DNA from: Gillisella vitis
Lineage (GTDB): Bacteria > Pseudomonadota > Alphaproteobacteria > Rhizobiales > Rhizobiaceae
Direction of reading: 5' to 3'
Assembly (NCBI GenBank): GCA_009744235.1
Contig: WPHV01000004.1
Span: forward strand, 410,185 to 474,184
Length of the DNA: 64,000 nucleotides
Part shown: in pieces, positions 9,151 through 20,553 of the stretch
How positions within the stretch are numbered: position 1 is the stretch's first letter
How the letters are laid out: each line of letters starts with the position of its first letter
Notes under the pieces: generated by a model
The model's database searches: none
Seen by the model: only the letters and a program-made list of their open reading frames with translations
What the model was told of the DNA's origin: nothing
Translations under genes and position numbers: made by a program

Positions 9151-9728
9151 TGGCGGGCAGGGACAGGATCAGTACGGAAGACCGTATTTTGTGGGGCAAG
9201 GTGGCACGCACCACCCGACCCATGGCCGGTCGCCTGGAAGAATTGACTGCCTTTGAAGACGCCTTGACAGAATTGGAAGCGTCTAAAGTGTTGGAACCCG
9301 GCCTTGCCGCCATGCGTGCCTCGCTCGAAAGTTCTGCCGCAAAGCCTGAGCCGAAGAAGCCCTCCGGCCTCCACCATCCGCTGGAGCGTCCCGTCAAGCG
9401 CAAGCTGTCGCGTGGCAAGCTCAAGCTGGAAGCCCGCATCGACCTGCACGGACTGTTCCAGAGCGAGGCCCATGCGATCCTGTTGGAATTTCTGGTGCGC
9501 GCCCATGAGCGTGGACTTCGGCACGTCTTGATCATCACCGGCAAGGGCAGTTCGATGGGCAGCGAAGGCGCCTTGAAACGAGCGGTGCCGCTATGGTTTT
9601 CCAAATCGGAGTTTCGCTACCTGATTTCCTCCCATGAGCCAGCGGCTCCTCATCATGGCGGGGAGGGCGCGCTTTACGTCCGCTTGGCGCGCCGGGGTGG
9701 AGAGAGAGTTGGTGGGGATGGACAATGA
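9150..9728 (+). CDS. Smr-domain protein
   Basis: A 192-residue protein. The C-terminal half carries the Smr signature: LEARIDLHGLFQSEAH around residues 95-110 and HVLIITGKGSSMGSEGALKR. Smr domains are DNA- or RNA-binding nuclease-like modules found in MutS2 and in small stand-alone proteins. The N-terminal half is charged and Pro/Lys-rich and looks disordered. The start overlaps the mltA stop and the stop overlaps the next start (ATGA), so it belongs to a four-gene coupled cluster. Its substrate is unknown. Confidence 0.88.
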   Translation: MAGRDRISTEDRILWGKVARTTRPMAGRLEELTAFEDALTELEASKVLEPGLAAMRASLESSAAKPEPKKPSGLHHPLERPVKRKLSRGKLKLEARIDLHGLFQSEAHAILLEFLVRAHERGLRHVLIITGKGSSMGSEGALKRAVPLWFSKSEFRYLISSHEPAAPHHGGEGALYVRLARRGGERVGGDGQ

Positions 9729-10120
9729 CACCCTTCGGCGATGCGGTGCGTGGGCTTCGGGAGCGCAAGGGCGTGAGCCAGAAAGACATGGCCAAGGCGA
9801 TTGGCGTGACGCCAGCCTATCTTTCGGCGCTCGAGCACGGACGGCGCGGCAAGCCGAGTTTCGACCTCTTGCAGCGCATTGCCGGCTATTTCAACATCAT
9901 ATGGGATGAGGCCGATGACCTGTTTGCAATAGCGGGCCTTTCCCATCCCAGGGTGACGCTGGATACCGCTGGTCTGCCTGCTGCCCATACCGCTTTTGCC
10001 AACCGGCTTGCAGGGATGATTCGCACCTTGTCGCCCGATGTGATAGAAGATCTCAACGCACTCCTCAGCAGAAGCGAGCGGGACCGTCAAAACCCTGGAA
10101 ATCCCGTGGAAGCCTGCTGA
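9725..10120 (+). CDS. XRE-family helix-turn-helix regulator
   Basis: A 131-residue protein with a Cro/CI-type helix-turn-helix at residues 7-62 (GLRERKGVSQKDMAKAIGVT then YLSALEHGRRGKPS). The rest is a helical tail with no recognised domain. It is coupled by a four-base overlap to the Smr gene and lies just upstream of gyrB, with a 125-base gap that probably holds the gyrB promoter. Its targets are not evident. Confidence 0.88.
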   Translation: MTPFGDAVRGLRERKGVSQKDMAKAIGVTPAYLSALEHGRRGKPSFDLLQRIAGYFNIIWDEADDLFAIAGLSHPRVTLDTAGLPAAHTAFANRLAGMIRTLSPDVIEDLNALLSRSERDRQNPGNPVEAC

Positions 10121-10245
10121 ATTTCATAGCTGCGATTTGGAAGTCGCCGCAAAATCCCTATAGTCGGAAAGTGCCAACGTGTGTGATTCGCCATAATTTT
10201 TGTTGCGGCCACGCATATTGCTTATGACACTGGAAAGATCGCTGA

Positions 10246-12681
<2,436 letters not shown>

Positions 12682-12703
12682 CGGACCTCACAGGTAGTAA
12701 AAT

Positions 12704-12740
12704 AAAAAGGCCGTGCTTTGTAAAAAAGCACGGCCTTTTT
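12704..12740 (+). terminator. Intrinsic terminator after gyrB
   Basis: A long perfect stem, AAGGCCGTGCTTT paired with AAAGCACGGCCTT, has a short loop and a T-run on the plus side and an A-run on the other, so it can also stop minus-strand transcription. Confidence 0.92.
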
Positions 12741-12742
12741 CG

Positions 12743-12758
12743 TGACTCACGTGAAACA
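12743..12758 (+). promoter_or_regulatory. parS: parS-like site 2 (14/16)
   Basis: TGACTCACGTGAAACA differs from TGTTTCACGTGAAACA at positions 3 and 4. It lies three bases after the gyrB terminator in the convergent gap with the nitroreductase gene. Confidence 0.65.
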
Positions 12759-12844
12759 TTCGGCCTTACAGCACCGCGCAGGCTGCCTTTGGTGGACGGT
12801 GCCACAAGAGAAGGATCATTTCACTGACCCTTCCGAATAGCCGT

Positions 12845-13441
12845 TCAGGCCTTGAATTTACCCTCAAAAACCACGGTTTCCAGTAGTTTGCGGTCATTGG
12901 GCACTTCCTTCGCCTGCAAGCCTTCCGGCAGGATCGATTTATCCCCCAGCTTGCCAATGGCAACGGCGGCTTCGATATGGAAATCGGAGGGAACACCAAG
13001 CACATTGGCAGCCTTGTCGAAATCCACGCCGGTCATGCCATGGGCATGGAAGCCGGAATGGATGGCCTGAAGTGCGAGATAACCCCAGGCGGCACCGGCA
13101 TCGAAGCTGTGGCTGCGCGAAGGCTTCGGCGCGGAGCCGTCGGGCGAGCGGCTCAGCGTATCGGAAATGACGAAAACCAGAGCGGAGGCATTCTTCGCCC
13201 AGCCTTGGTTGAATTCGATCAGGGCACCCAGCAGGGCATCGAAATGTTCGTCGCCCTTCAAGGCATAGACGAAGCGCCAGGGCTGGTAGTTAAAAGCCGA
13301 CGGCGCCCAATGCGCTGCTTCAAGAATGGTCAGCAATTCGGTTTTGCTCATAGTCTCGCCTGTGAAGGCGCGGGGCGACCAGCGATCGAGGAAGATCGGG
13401 TGAATGTCATGGGTGGCGTTACGATGATTGCTGCTTGTCAT
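12845..13441 (-). CDS. Nitroreductase-family flavoprotein
   Basis: A 198-residue protein with the FMN-binding RWSPRAFTGE near residue 22, EAAHWAPSAFNYQPWRFVY, and a C-terminal GKFKA. This is the NfsB/NOX-like nitroreductase fold, usually a dimer that uses NAD(P)H to reduce nitro compounds or quinones. The substrate cannot be predicted. The ATG at 13441 (MTSSNHRNATHD) is chosen over a TTG at 13447. It is convergent with gyrB and divergent from phaZ across a 420-base gap. Confidence 0.88.
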   Translation of the reverse strand: MTSSNHRNATHDIHPIFLDRWSPRAFTGETMSKTELLTILEAAHWAPSAFNYQPWRFVYALKGDEHFDALLGALIEFNQGWAKNASALVFVISDTLSRSPDGSAPKPSRSHSFDAGAAWGYLALQAIHSGFHAHGMTGVDFDKAANVLGVPSDFHIEAAVAIGKLGDKSILPEGLQAKEVPNDRKLLETVVFEGKFKA

Positions 13442-13861
13442 TATCAAACCTCAAAATGTGGAAGTCTCGAAACAAGGAAGGTGCAGGGGTCGCATCATTG
13501 CGATCAGCATATTTATACCGAGACATTGTCACTGCTTTTACGGCAGAGTTGCGAAACACCTGACCAAACCTCTTCGCGGCACATAGGGTGTGTGGCCGCA
13601 ACCGGCAAGGTGTGACAACCATGGCCGAAATGCACCGGAAAGCTCCATCACTCCTTTGTCAAGGTGTGAAATCCCATGGGCGGATTCGCGCAATAAAATC
13701 TATGAAGTATAAAGGTTTCTGTGCATACTATCTCGTCAAAGGTTGGATAGTGGTGGAGCTAAGCAATTTCTTTACCCCTTTGAACTCCGGCCGGAACCTT
13801 GGCTCGACTGGTCCAGTTTAGCTTTGGATGAGTGACAACAGGGAAGAGGCGGATCGCATCG
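13442..13861. other. Intergenic region, nitroreductase/phaZ
   Basis: About 420 bases between divergent genes. The phaZ half (about 13690-13800) is AT-richer than its surroundings and is the likely location of the phaZ promoter. No convincing coding sequence, RNA gene, repeat or named operator was seen. Confidence 0.5.
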
Positions 13862-15157
13862 ATGTTTTATCAACTGTATGAAATGAATCACGCAGCCATG
13901 GCTCCTTTGCGTGCCACGGCAGATGCCATGCGTCTGGCCTTCCGTAATCCGCTGAACCCGCTGACCCATACCGTCATCGGCCGGACAATGGCCGCAGGCT
14001 TCGAGGTGATCGAGCGCAACACGCGGCGCTATGGCAAGCCCGAATTCGGTCTTCCGACCACGGTGATCGACGGATCGCCTGTGAAGATCACCGAGGAAGT
14101 CACGTGGTCCAAGCCGTTCTGTAATCTCATTCATTTCAACCGGAGCCTGACCCAGCCCCGGAGTGACGACCCGAAAATCCTGATCGTCGCGCCGATGTCA
14201 GGACATTACGCCACCTTGCTGCGCGGCACTGTCGAAGCGCTGCTGCCCAGTGCCGATGTCTATATCACCGACTGGATCGATGCCCGCATGGTGCCGATGA
14301 CGGACGGAACTTTCGATTTCGATGACTATGTCGATTACGTGATCGAGATCCTCCATCATCTCGGCCCAAACACCAATCTCGTCGCCGTCTGCCAGCCCTC
14401 CGTTCCGGTTTTGGCAGCCGTGGCCCGCATGGAGGCGGAAAACGATGAGTTCGTGCCATCCTCCATGACATTGATGGGTGGCCCGATCGATACGCGTATC
14501 AATCCGACCGCCGTCAACGAACTGGCCAAGAACAAGCCGATCGAATGGTTTGAGGAAAACGTCATCATGAACGTTCCCTGGCCACAGCCGGGCTTCCTGC
14601 GGCCCGTCTATCCGGGCTTCCTTCAGCTTTCAGGATTCATGTCGATGAATCTCGATCGGCATATGATTGCCCAGAAAGATTTCTATGTGCATCTGGTGAA
14701 GAACAACGGCGATTCCGCCGAAAAGCACCGGGAATTCTACGATGAATATCTGTCGGTCATGGACCTGACGGCTGAATTCTATCTGCAAACGGTGGAAGCC
14801 GTGTTCATGCGGCATTCCCTGCCAAAGGGTGAGCTGATGCACCGTGGCAAACCGGTCGATTGTGGCGCCATCCGCAATGTGGCGCTTTTGACGGTCGAAG
14901 GCGAGAACGACGATATTTCCGGCGTCGGCCAGACAAAGGCGGCACAAACGCTCTGCACCAATCTCGCCGATGACAAGCGTATGCATTACATGCAGCCCGA
15001 TGTTGGTCATTATGGCGTCTTCACAGGGTCTCGGTTCCGTCGTGAGATCGCACCGCGTATCGTTGCTTTTGCCAAGCAGCATTCCAATCAACCGACCTCG
15101 GCTGTAAAGCGGGCAACGATGGTGAAGCGCGTGATTAAGGGTGGAAAATCAGCTTGA
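13862..15157 (+). CDS. phaZ: Intracellular polyhydroxybutyrate depolymerase
   Basis: A 431-residue alpha/beta-hydrolase of the TIGR01849 intracellular PHB depolymerase type, beginning MFYQLYEMNHAAMAPLR. The nucleophile motif is VCQPSVP, with a cysteine (about residue 177) replacing the usual lipase-box serine, as in Ralstonia PhaZ. An aspartate in DITDWIDA-like context and a late His in PDVGHYGVFTG complete the expected triad region. It degrades native PHB granules in the cytoplasm. The ATG at 13862 matches the family start; a GTG at 13832 would add ten residues. It appears to be a single-gene unit. Confidence 0.92.
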   Translation: MFYQLYEMNHAAMAPLRATADAMRLAFRNPLNPLTHTVIGRTMAAGFEVIERNTRRYGKPEFGLPTTVIDGSPVKITEEVTWSKPFCNLIHFNRSLTQPRSDDPKILIVAPMSGHYATLLRGTVEALLPSADVYITDWIDARMVPMTDGTFDFDDYVDYVIEILHHLGPNTNLVAVCQPSVPVLAAVARMEAENDEFVPSSMTLMGGPIDTRINPTAVNELAKNKPIEWFEENVIMNVPWPQPGFLRPVYPGFLQLSGFMSMNLDRHMIAQKDFYVHLVKNNGDSAEKHREFYDEYLSVMDLTAEFYLQTVEAVFMRHSLPKGELMHRGKPVDCGAIRNVALLTVEGENDDISGVGQTKAAQTLCTNLADDKRMHYMQPDVGHYGVFTGSRFRREIAPRIVAFAKQHSNQPTSAVKRATMVKRVIKGGKSA

Positions 15158-15294
15158 GGAGAAATCGAATTTCCCGAATTTTTCGAGTGATTTAGCAAAT
15201 TGCGAATGACGCACGCTTGAAGGTTGTACCCGCCATTCCCATCTCGAATATGTCCGGTCGCATGGTGCTTGCCGGACATAACGAGGATAATGGA

Positions 15295-15741
15295 ATGAAC
15301 CAATCAGCATTGCTGCGTCCGGGCTGGACGCCTGCGACGATTGCCATGATGGTGCTCGGCTTCGTGATCTTCTGGCCGCTTGGCCTTGCCATGCTTGCCT
15401 ATATTTTATGGGGCGATCGCTTCCGCACATCGAAACGGAACGCAAATGAGGCTATGGACGCCATGTTTTCAAAATGCTGCGGCAGCCGCCGCTCACGCAA
15501 TCGCAACCGCTTTAGCGCCTCCAGTGGTAACCTCGCCTTCGATGAATGGCGTGTGGCCGAGCTGGAGCGTATCGAGCAGGAACGTCGCAAGCTTGAAGAA
15601 ATGCGTGAGGAATTCGAGGCCTATGTCCTGGAATTGCAGCGCGCCAAGGATCAGGATGAATTCAACCGCTTCATGAACCAGCGCAATGCCAGCCGTCGCG
15701 ATGAGCGTGGCAGCGATGTCCAGACCTTCACTCAGGACTAA
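15295..15741 (+). CDS. DUF2852 membrane-anchored coiled-coil protein
   Basis: A 148-residue protein. After MNQSALLRPGWTP there is one transmembrane segment (about residues 13-38, with VIFWPLGLAMLAYILWG), then a basic, Arg/Ser/Asn-rich stretch and a predicted coiled coil (RVAELERIEQERRKLEEMRE). This matches DUF2852, a family of unknown function common in Rhizobiales. The ATG at 15295 is preceded by GAGGATAATGG. It is followed by a strong terminator. The topology suggests an inner-membrane anchor with a cytoplasmic coiled coil. Confidence 0.85.
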   Translation: MNQSALLRPGWTPATIAMMVLGFVIFWPLGLAMLAYILWGDRFRTSKRNANEAMDAMFSKCCGSRRSRNRNRFSASSGNLAFDEWRVAELERIEQERRKLEEMREEFEAYVLELQRAKDQDEFNRFMNQRNASRRDERGSDVQTFTQD

Positions 15742-15758
15742 CCGTCATGTGTGTCTAC

Positions 15759-15793
15759 AAAGGCCGAGATCCATCTGGATCTCGGCCTTTTTT
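15759..15793 (+). terminator. Intrinsic terminator after the DUF2852 gene
   Basis: A 14-bp perfect stem (AAAGGCCGAGATCC and its complement) with an ATCT loop, followed by a T-run. Confidence 0.93.
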
Positions 15794-15851
15794 ATGGCTC
15801 TCGATAAGCGATATAAGGCCATGACTGGACCGAATCAGGTAAAAGACCCGC

Positions 15852-16616
15852 ATGTTTCCCTTGTTTTTGCGAAGCCCGACCAGAGTGGCAAAAAAAACGA
15901 AAGTGCCGGAAAGCCGCGAGCTGATCGTGGCAGGGCGCGCGGTGCCGCTTGCCATTCGCGAAAATCTTCGCGCCACCCGCATTACCCTGCGGATCGAGCC
16001 CGGTGGCCGGGGCCTGAAAATGACCATTCCCAAAGGGGTGCGCCAAGGCGACGTCAACGATTTTATCGAGCGGCATCGCGGCTGGCTGGAAAACAAACTG
16101 GCCCGCTTTTCCGATGATACGAAAGTCAGGGCAGGGGGCGTGATTTCGCTGCGCGGCATTGCGCATCGTATCGAGCATACCGGCCAGCTGCGCGGCGTGA
16201 CCCAGGTGCAGATGGAGAATGGCGAGCCGGTGATCCGCATCAGCGGCCTCCCGGAACATGCCGGTCGCCGGCTGTCGGCTTTTTTGAAAAAGGAAGCGCG
16301 GCACGATCTGGAGCGGCTGGTCGCCATCCATACCGGGCGACTTGGAAAACCGTCAAAGAGCCTGGCGCTGAAGGACACACGCAGCCGTTGGGGCTCCTGC
16401 TCTTGGGATGGCAATTTAAGCTTTTCCTGGCGCATCGTCATGGCGCCGCCCTCGGTGATCGACTATCTCGCCGCTCATGAGGTGGCGCATTTGAAGGAAA
16501 TGAACCACGGCCCGCAATTCTGGGCACTGTGCAAGCGTCTCTGCCCCGGCATGGACGAGGCCAAGAGCTGGTTGAAGCGTCATGGATCGGAACTGCATGC
16601 CCTCGATTTTGACTGA
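15852..16616 (+). CDS. YgjP/SprT-like M48-type zinc metallopeptidase
   Basis: A 254-residue protein with HEVAHLKEMNHGPQFW near the C-terminus, giving an HExxH zinc motif plus the third His ligand, and DTRSRWGSCSWDGNLSFSW just before it. These are the hallmarks of the YgjP family (DUF45). The N-terminal half is an antiparallel-strand domain typical of the family. The physiological substrate is unknown. It stands alone between the DUF2852 terminator and trpF, with 41 bases before trpF, so readthrough into the trp genes is possible. Confidence 0.9.
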   Translation: MFPLFLRSPTRVAKKTKVPESRELIVAGRAVPLAIRENLRATRITLRIEPGGRGLKMTIPKGVRQGDVNDFIERHRGWLENKLARFSDDTKVRAGGVISLRGIAHRIEHTGQLRGVTQVQMENGEPVIRISGLPEHAGRRLSAFLKKEARHDLERLVAIHTGRLGKPSKSLALKDTRSRWGSCSWDGNLSFSWRIVMAPPSVIDYLAAHEVAHLKEMNHGPQFWALCKRLCPGMDEAKSWLKRHGSELHALDFD

Positions 16617-16657
16617 TTTGGCTCGACTCCGAGCCGATTTCATGTCACTTCGCTGAC

Positions 16658-17332
16658 ATGAAACCTGATGTCAAAATTTGTGGATTGAAGACCGAGGAAG
16701 CCGTTGAAAAGGCCGTGACCCTTGGCGCCACCCATGTCGGCTTCATCTTCTTTGAGAAAAGCCCAAGACATATCGAACCCGATATCGCCGGACGCATTGC
16801 CGAAAAGGCGCGGGGCAGGGCGAAGATCGTTGCCGTCACCGTTGATGCAGACACCGATGACCTTGATGATATTGTGTATCTGCTGAAGCCGGATATCCTG
16901 CAATTGCATGGCCACGAAAGCCCGGAGCAGGTGCTGACCATCAAGGCGCTCTACGGTCTTCCTGTCATGAAGGTGTTTTCCATCCGCGAACCCGCTGATC
17001 TTTTGCAGATTGATGCCTATATAGGGATAGCAGATCGTTTTCTGCTGGATGCCAAGGCGCCTGAAGGCTCCGATCTGCCGGGCGGCAATGGTGTCACCTT
17101 CGATTGGCGTCTGCTGCGTGATCTTGACGCAGAGGTCGATTACATGCTTTCGGGTGGGCTCAACAAGGACAATGTCGGGCAAGCCCTTGCCGAGACGGGA
17201 GCGCGAGGCCTGGATGTATCTTCCGGCGTCGAAAGCGCGCCAGGCGTCAAGGATCTCGAACGGATGGATCAGTTCTTCGCCGCCGTCAGGCTGGCAACGG
17301 CCACAGCGCCGGTTTCAGGGAGTGTACAGTGA
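16658..17332 (+). CDS. trpF: Phosphoribosylanthranilate isomerase
   Basis: A 224-residue TIM-barrel enzyme beginning [20 protein letters not shown]. The KICGL motif carries the catalytic cysteine and [18 protein letters not shown] is the phosphate-binding region. It converts N-(5'-phosphoribosyl)anthranilate to CdRP in tryptophan synthesis. Its stop overlaps the trpB start by four bases (GTGA). trpF-trpB-trpA-accD-folC is a conserved rhizobial order. The trpE, trpD and trpC genes are not in the window. Confidence 0.95.
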   Translation: MKPDVKICGLKTEEAVEKAVTLGATHVGFIFFEKSPRHIEPDIAGRIAEKARGRAKIVAVTVDADTDDLDDIVYLLKPDILQLHGHESPEQVLTIKALYGLPVMKVFSIREPADLLQIDAYIGIADRFLLDAKAPEGSDLPGGNGVTFDWRLLRDLDAEVDYMLSGGLNKDNVGQALAETGARGLDVSSGVESAPGVKDLERMDQFFAAVRLATATAPVSGSVQ

Positions 17333-18549
17333 ACCAGAACCCAATCCCGAATTCCTTCCGGTCCGGGCCGGATGAAGATGGCCGTTTCGGCATTTTCGGC
17401 GGTCGCTTCGTGGCCGAAACCCTCATGCCGCTGATCCTGGATCTGCAGGCGGAATGGGAAAATGCCAAGACTGACCCCAGCTTCAAGGCTGAACTCGATC
17501 ACCTCAACACTCATTATACCGGGCGTCCGAGCCCGCTCTATTTTGCCGAACGGCTGACGGCGGAGCTTGGTGGTGCCAAGATCTATTTCAAGCGCGACGA
17601 GTTGAACCATACCGGTTCGCACAAGATCAACAATTGTCTCGGTCAGATCCTGCTGGCCAAGCGCATGGGCAAGACCCGGATCATCGCCGAGACCGGTGCC
17701 GGTCAGCATGGCGTGGCCTCAGCCACGGTCGCAGCCCGTTTCGGCCTGCCCTGCATCGTCTATATGGGCGCCACCGATGTGGAGCGCCAGGCGCCGAACG
17801 TTTTCCGCATGAAGCTGCTCGGCGCGGAAGTCCGCCCGGTGAGTTCAGGGCATGGCACCTTGAAGGATGCGATGAACGAGGCGCTGCGCGACTGGGTCAC
17901 CAATGTCGATGATACCTATTACATGATCGGCACGGCTGCCGGTCCGCATCCCTATCCGGAAATGGTCCGCGAATTCCAGTCGGTGATCGGCAAGGAATCC
18001 CGCGATCAGATGATGGCTGCTGAAGGCCGCCTGCCGGATATGCTGGTGGCAGCTGTCGGCGGTGGCTCCAATGCTATCGGCCTGTTCCATCCGTTCCTCG
18101 ATGATGAGAGCGTGCGGATGATCGGCGTCGAAGCTGGCGGCAAGGGGCTGGATGGCGAAGAGCATTGCGCCTCGCTGACCGCTGGCACACCTGGCGTCCT
18201 GCATGGCAACCGCACCTATCTGCTGCAAGACAGCGACGGGCAGATCAAGGATGGCCATTCGATTTCCGCCGGACTTGATTACCCGGGTATCGGTCCGGAA
18301 CATTCCTGGTTGAAGGATATGGGCCGCGTTGAATATGTGCCGATCATGGATACCGAAGCGCTTGAGGCCTTCCAGCTTCTGACTCGCACCGAAGGCATTA
18401 TTCCGGCGCTTGAGCCCAGCCACGCCCTGGCCGAAGTGATGAAGCGCGCTCCGAAAATGGGCAAGGACGAGATCATCCTGATGAACCTCTGCGGACGCGG
18501 TGATAAGGACATCTTTACGGTCGGCAAGATTCTGGGAATGGGGCTCTGA
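17329..18549 (+). CDS. trpB: Tryptophan synthase beta chain
   Basis: A 406-residue TrpB1-type enzyme. [16 protein letters not shown] carries the PLP-binding lysine, [12 protein letters not shown] the serine-binding loop, and [16 protein letters not shown] the PLP phosphate loop. It condenses indole with serine to give tryptophan. The start is a GTG overlapping the trpF stop. trpA begins one base after its stop, so the two subunits should be made in balanced amounts. Confidence 0.97.
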   Translation: MNQNPIPNSFRSGPDEDGRFGIFGGRFVAETLMPLILDLQAEWENAKTDPSFKAELDHLNTHYTGRPSPLYFAERLTAELGGAKIYFKRDELNHTGSHKINNCLGQILLAKRMGKTRIIAETGAGQHGVASATVAARFGLPCIVYMGATDVERQAPNVFRMKLLGAEVRPVSSGHGTLKDAMNEALRDWVTNVDDTYYMIGTAAGPHPYPEMVREFQSVIGKESRDQMMAAEGRLPDMLVAAVGGGSNAIGLFHPFLDDESVRMIGVEAGGKGLDGEEHCASLTAGTPGVLHGNRTYLLQDSDGQIKDGHSISAGLDYPGIGPEHSWLKDMGRVEYVPIMDTEALEAFQLLTRTEGIIPALEPSHALAEVMKRAPKMGKDEIILMNLCGRGDKDIFTVGKILGMGL

Positions 18550-18550
18550 T

Positions 18551-19390
18551 ATGACGCAGCGTATGGACAAGCGGTTCGCCGATCTGAAGGAAGAGGGCCG
18601 TCCGGCTCTCGTCACTTATTTCATGGGCGGCGATCCGGATTTCGAAACGTCGTTGGCGATTATGAAGGCGCTGCCGCAGGCTGGTGCCGATGTGATCGAG
18701 CTTGGAATGCCGTTTTCCGACCCGATGGCCGATGGTCCTGCCATCCAAATGGCCGGTCAGCGCGCCCTGAAGGCCGGGCAGACCCTGGTAAAAACCCTGG
18801 ATATGGCGCGGGAATTCCGCAAGGGCGATCAGGCTACGCCGATCGTCATGATGGGGTATTACAATCCGATTTATGTCTATGGCGTCGAAAAATTCCTGGA
18901 TGATGCGCTGGAAGCGGGCATTGATGGCTTGATCGTCGTCGATCTTCCGCCGGAAATGGACGATGAATTGTGCCTGCCAGCCCGCCAGCGCGACATCAAT
19001 TTCATCCGTCTGGCGACGCCGACCACGGATGAAAAGCGCCTGCCGATGGTGCTGCAAAACACTTCTGGATTCGTCTATTATGTGTCAATGAACGGCATTA
19101 CCGGCTCGGCTTTGCCCGATCCGTCCAAGGTTGCCGGTGCTGTCGGGCGGATCAAGGCCCATACCGATCTGCCGATCTGCGTTGGCTTCGGTGTGAAGAC
19201 GGCAGAACATGCAAGGCTGATTGGCGCCAGCGCCGATGGCGTTGTGGTTGGCACGGCCATCGTCAATCAGGTCGCACTGAGCCTGACCAAGGATGATAAG
19301 GCGACGTCAGATACCGTGCAATCGGTGGTAACCCTAGTGCGTGGGCTGGCAAGTGGCGTCCAGACCGCCCGGCTTGCGGCTGCGCAATAG
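18551..19390 (+). CDS. trpA: Tryptophan synthase alpha chain
   Basis: A 279-residue TIM barrel beginning [29 protein letters not shown] contains the catalytic glutamate and [13 protein letters not shown] the phosphate-binding strand. It cleaves indole-3-glycerol phosphate and channels indole to TrpB. The ATG at 18551 follows the trpB stop with one base between. accD lies 134 bases downstream with its own strong ribosome-binding site. Confidence 0.97.
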   Translation: MTQRMDKRFADLKEEGRPALVTYFMGGDPDFETSLAIMKALPQAGADVIELGMPFSDPMADGPAIQMAGQRALKAGQTLVKTLDMAREFRKGDQATPIVMMGYYNPIYVYGVEKFLDDALEAGIDGLIVVDLPPEMDDELCLPARQRDINFIRLATPTTDEKRLPMVLQNTSGFVYYVSMNGITGSALPDPSKVAGAVGRIKAHTDLPICVGFGVKTAEHARLIGASADGVVVGTAIVNQVALSLTKDDKATSDTVQSVVTLVRGLASGVQTARLAAAQ

Positions 19391-19524
19391 TCCTTCTAAA
19401 ATGGGCTATTGCCTTGGAAGACGCGGAGCCTGAGCGGGTTCCACCTCTTCCTGATTGTCTGTTTTCAGCCTTTTCGGATGCCGGCCCGCCGATCCCGGAA
19501 CTGCTCGATCAAGGAGTATTCAAA

Positions 19525-20445
19525 GTGAACTGGATTACCAATTACGTTCGCCCCCGCATCAATTCCATGCTGGGCCGTCGCGATGTTCCGGACAATCTCT
19601 GGATCAAGTGCCCCGAAACCGGCGAAATGGTCTTTCATAAGGATCTGGAAGAGAACAAATGGGTTGTTCCCGCCTCCGGCTATCACATGAAAATGCCTGC
19701 CAAGGCGCGGCTGGCCGATCTGTTCGATGGCGGCAAGTACGAAGCTTTCGCCCAGCCGAAAGTGGCGCAGGACCCGTTGAAGTTTCGCGATTCGAAGAAA
19801 TACAGCGACCGCCTGAAGGATAGTCGCACCAAGACCGAGCAGGAAGACACGATTGTCGCCGGTCTCGGCACGGTCGAAGGCTTGAAGCTAGTGGCCGTCG
19901 TGCATGAATTCAACTTCATGGGCGGTTCGCTCGGCATTGCTGCTGGTGAAGCCATCGTCAAGGCGTTCGAGCGGGCCATTGCGGAAAAATGCCCACTGGT
20001 GATGTTCCCGGCTTCGGGCGGGGCGCGTATGCAGGAAGGCATTCTGTCGCTGATGCAATTGCCGCGCACTACTGTTGCCGTCGATTTGCTGAAGGAAGCA
20101 GGCCTGCCTTACATCGTTGTGCTGACCAATCCGACCACGGGTGGCGTGACAGCCTCTTATGCCATGCTGGGCGATCTCCATATCGCTGAGCCGGGTGCCG
20201 AAATCTGCTTTGCTGGTAAGCGCGTGATCGAGCAGACCATCCGCGAAAAGCTGCCGGAGGGGTTCCAGACCTCGGAATACCTGCTGGAGCACGGCATGGT
20301 CGATATGGTGGTCAAGCGCCACGATATTCCGGCCACCCTGGCCCGCACCCTGAAAATCCTGACCCGGCAGCCGGCAACGGTGGTTGGCGCCAATGACGAC
20401 AAGACCTTGTCGGTCATTGAGGCCTCGCGCGCCGTTTCCGCCTGA
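19525..20445 (+). CDS. accD: Acetyl-CoA carboxylase, carboxyltransferase beta subunit
   Basis: A 306-residue AccD from a GTG start at 19525, with AAGGAG ideally placed at 19511-19516. The carboxyltransferase core is intact ([43 protein letters not shown]). With AccA it transfers CO2 from biotin to acetyl-CoA for fatty acid synthesis. The N-terminal zinc finger is degenerate: the segment [13 protein letters not shown]...WVVPASGYH keeps one cysteine where E. coli has four (C-x2-C ... C-x2-C). An upstream in-frame extension to 19414 looks non-coding. Confidence 0.95.
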   Translation: MNWITNYVRPRINSMLGRRDVPDNLWIKCPETGEMVFHKDLEENKWVVPASGYHMKMPAKARLADLFDGGKYEAFAQPKVAQDPLKFRDSKKYSDRLKDSRTKTEQEDTIVAGLGTVEGLKLVAVVHEFNFMGGSLGIAAGEAIVKAFERAIAEKCPLVMFPASGGARMQEGILSLMQLPRTTVAVDLLKEAGLPYIVVLTNPTTGGVTASYAMLGDLHIAEPGAEICFAGKRVIEQTIREKLPEGFQTSEYLLEHGMVDMVVKRHDIPATLARTLKILTRQPATVVGANDDKTLSVIEASRAVSA

Positions 20446-20493
20446 TCGCTTTGGGTGATATACTGACGGCAATCGCCGCATGACATGCTTAAA

Positions 20494-20522
20494 GCCGGAA
20501 GCAGTATCACTGCCTCCGGCCC
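20494..20522 (+). terminator. Possible weak terminator hairpin between accD and folC
   Basis: GCCGGAAGCAGT pairs with ACTGCCTCCGGC with one mismatch around a three-base loop, but there is no T-run after it. It could equally be a processing or attenuation hairpin. Confidence 0.4.
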
Positions 20523-20553
20523 TTAAAACGACTTGCAAGCCTGGAACCGCACT

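Noticed and set aside
13632-13821. Small open frame in the nitroreductase/phaZ gap
   Set aside because: No ribosome-binding site, no family similarity, and it lies where the phaZ promoter is expected.
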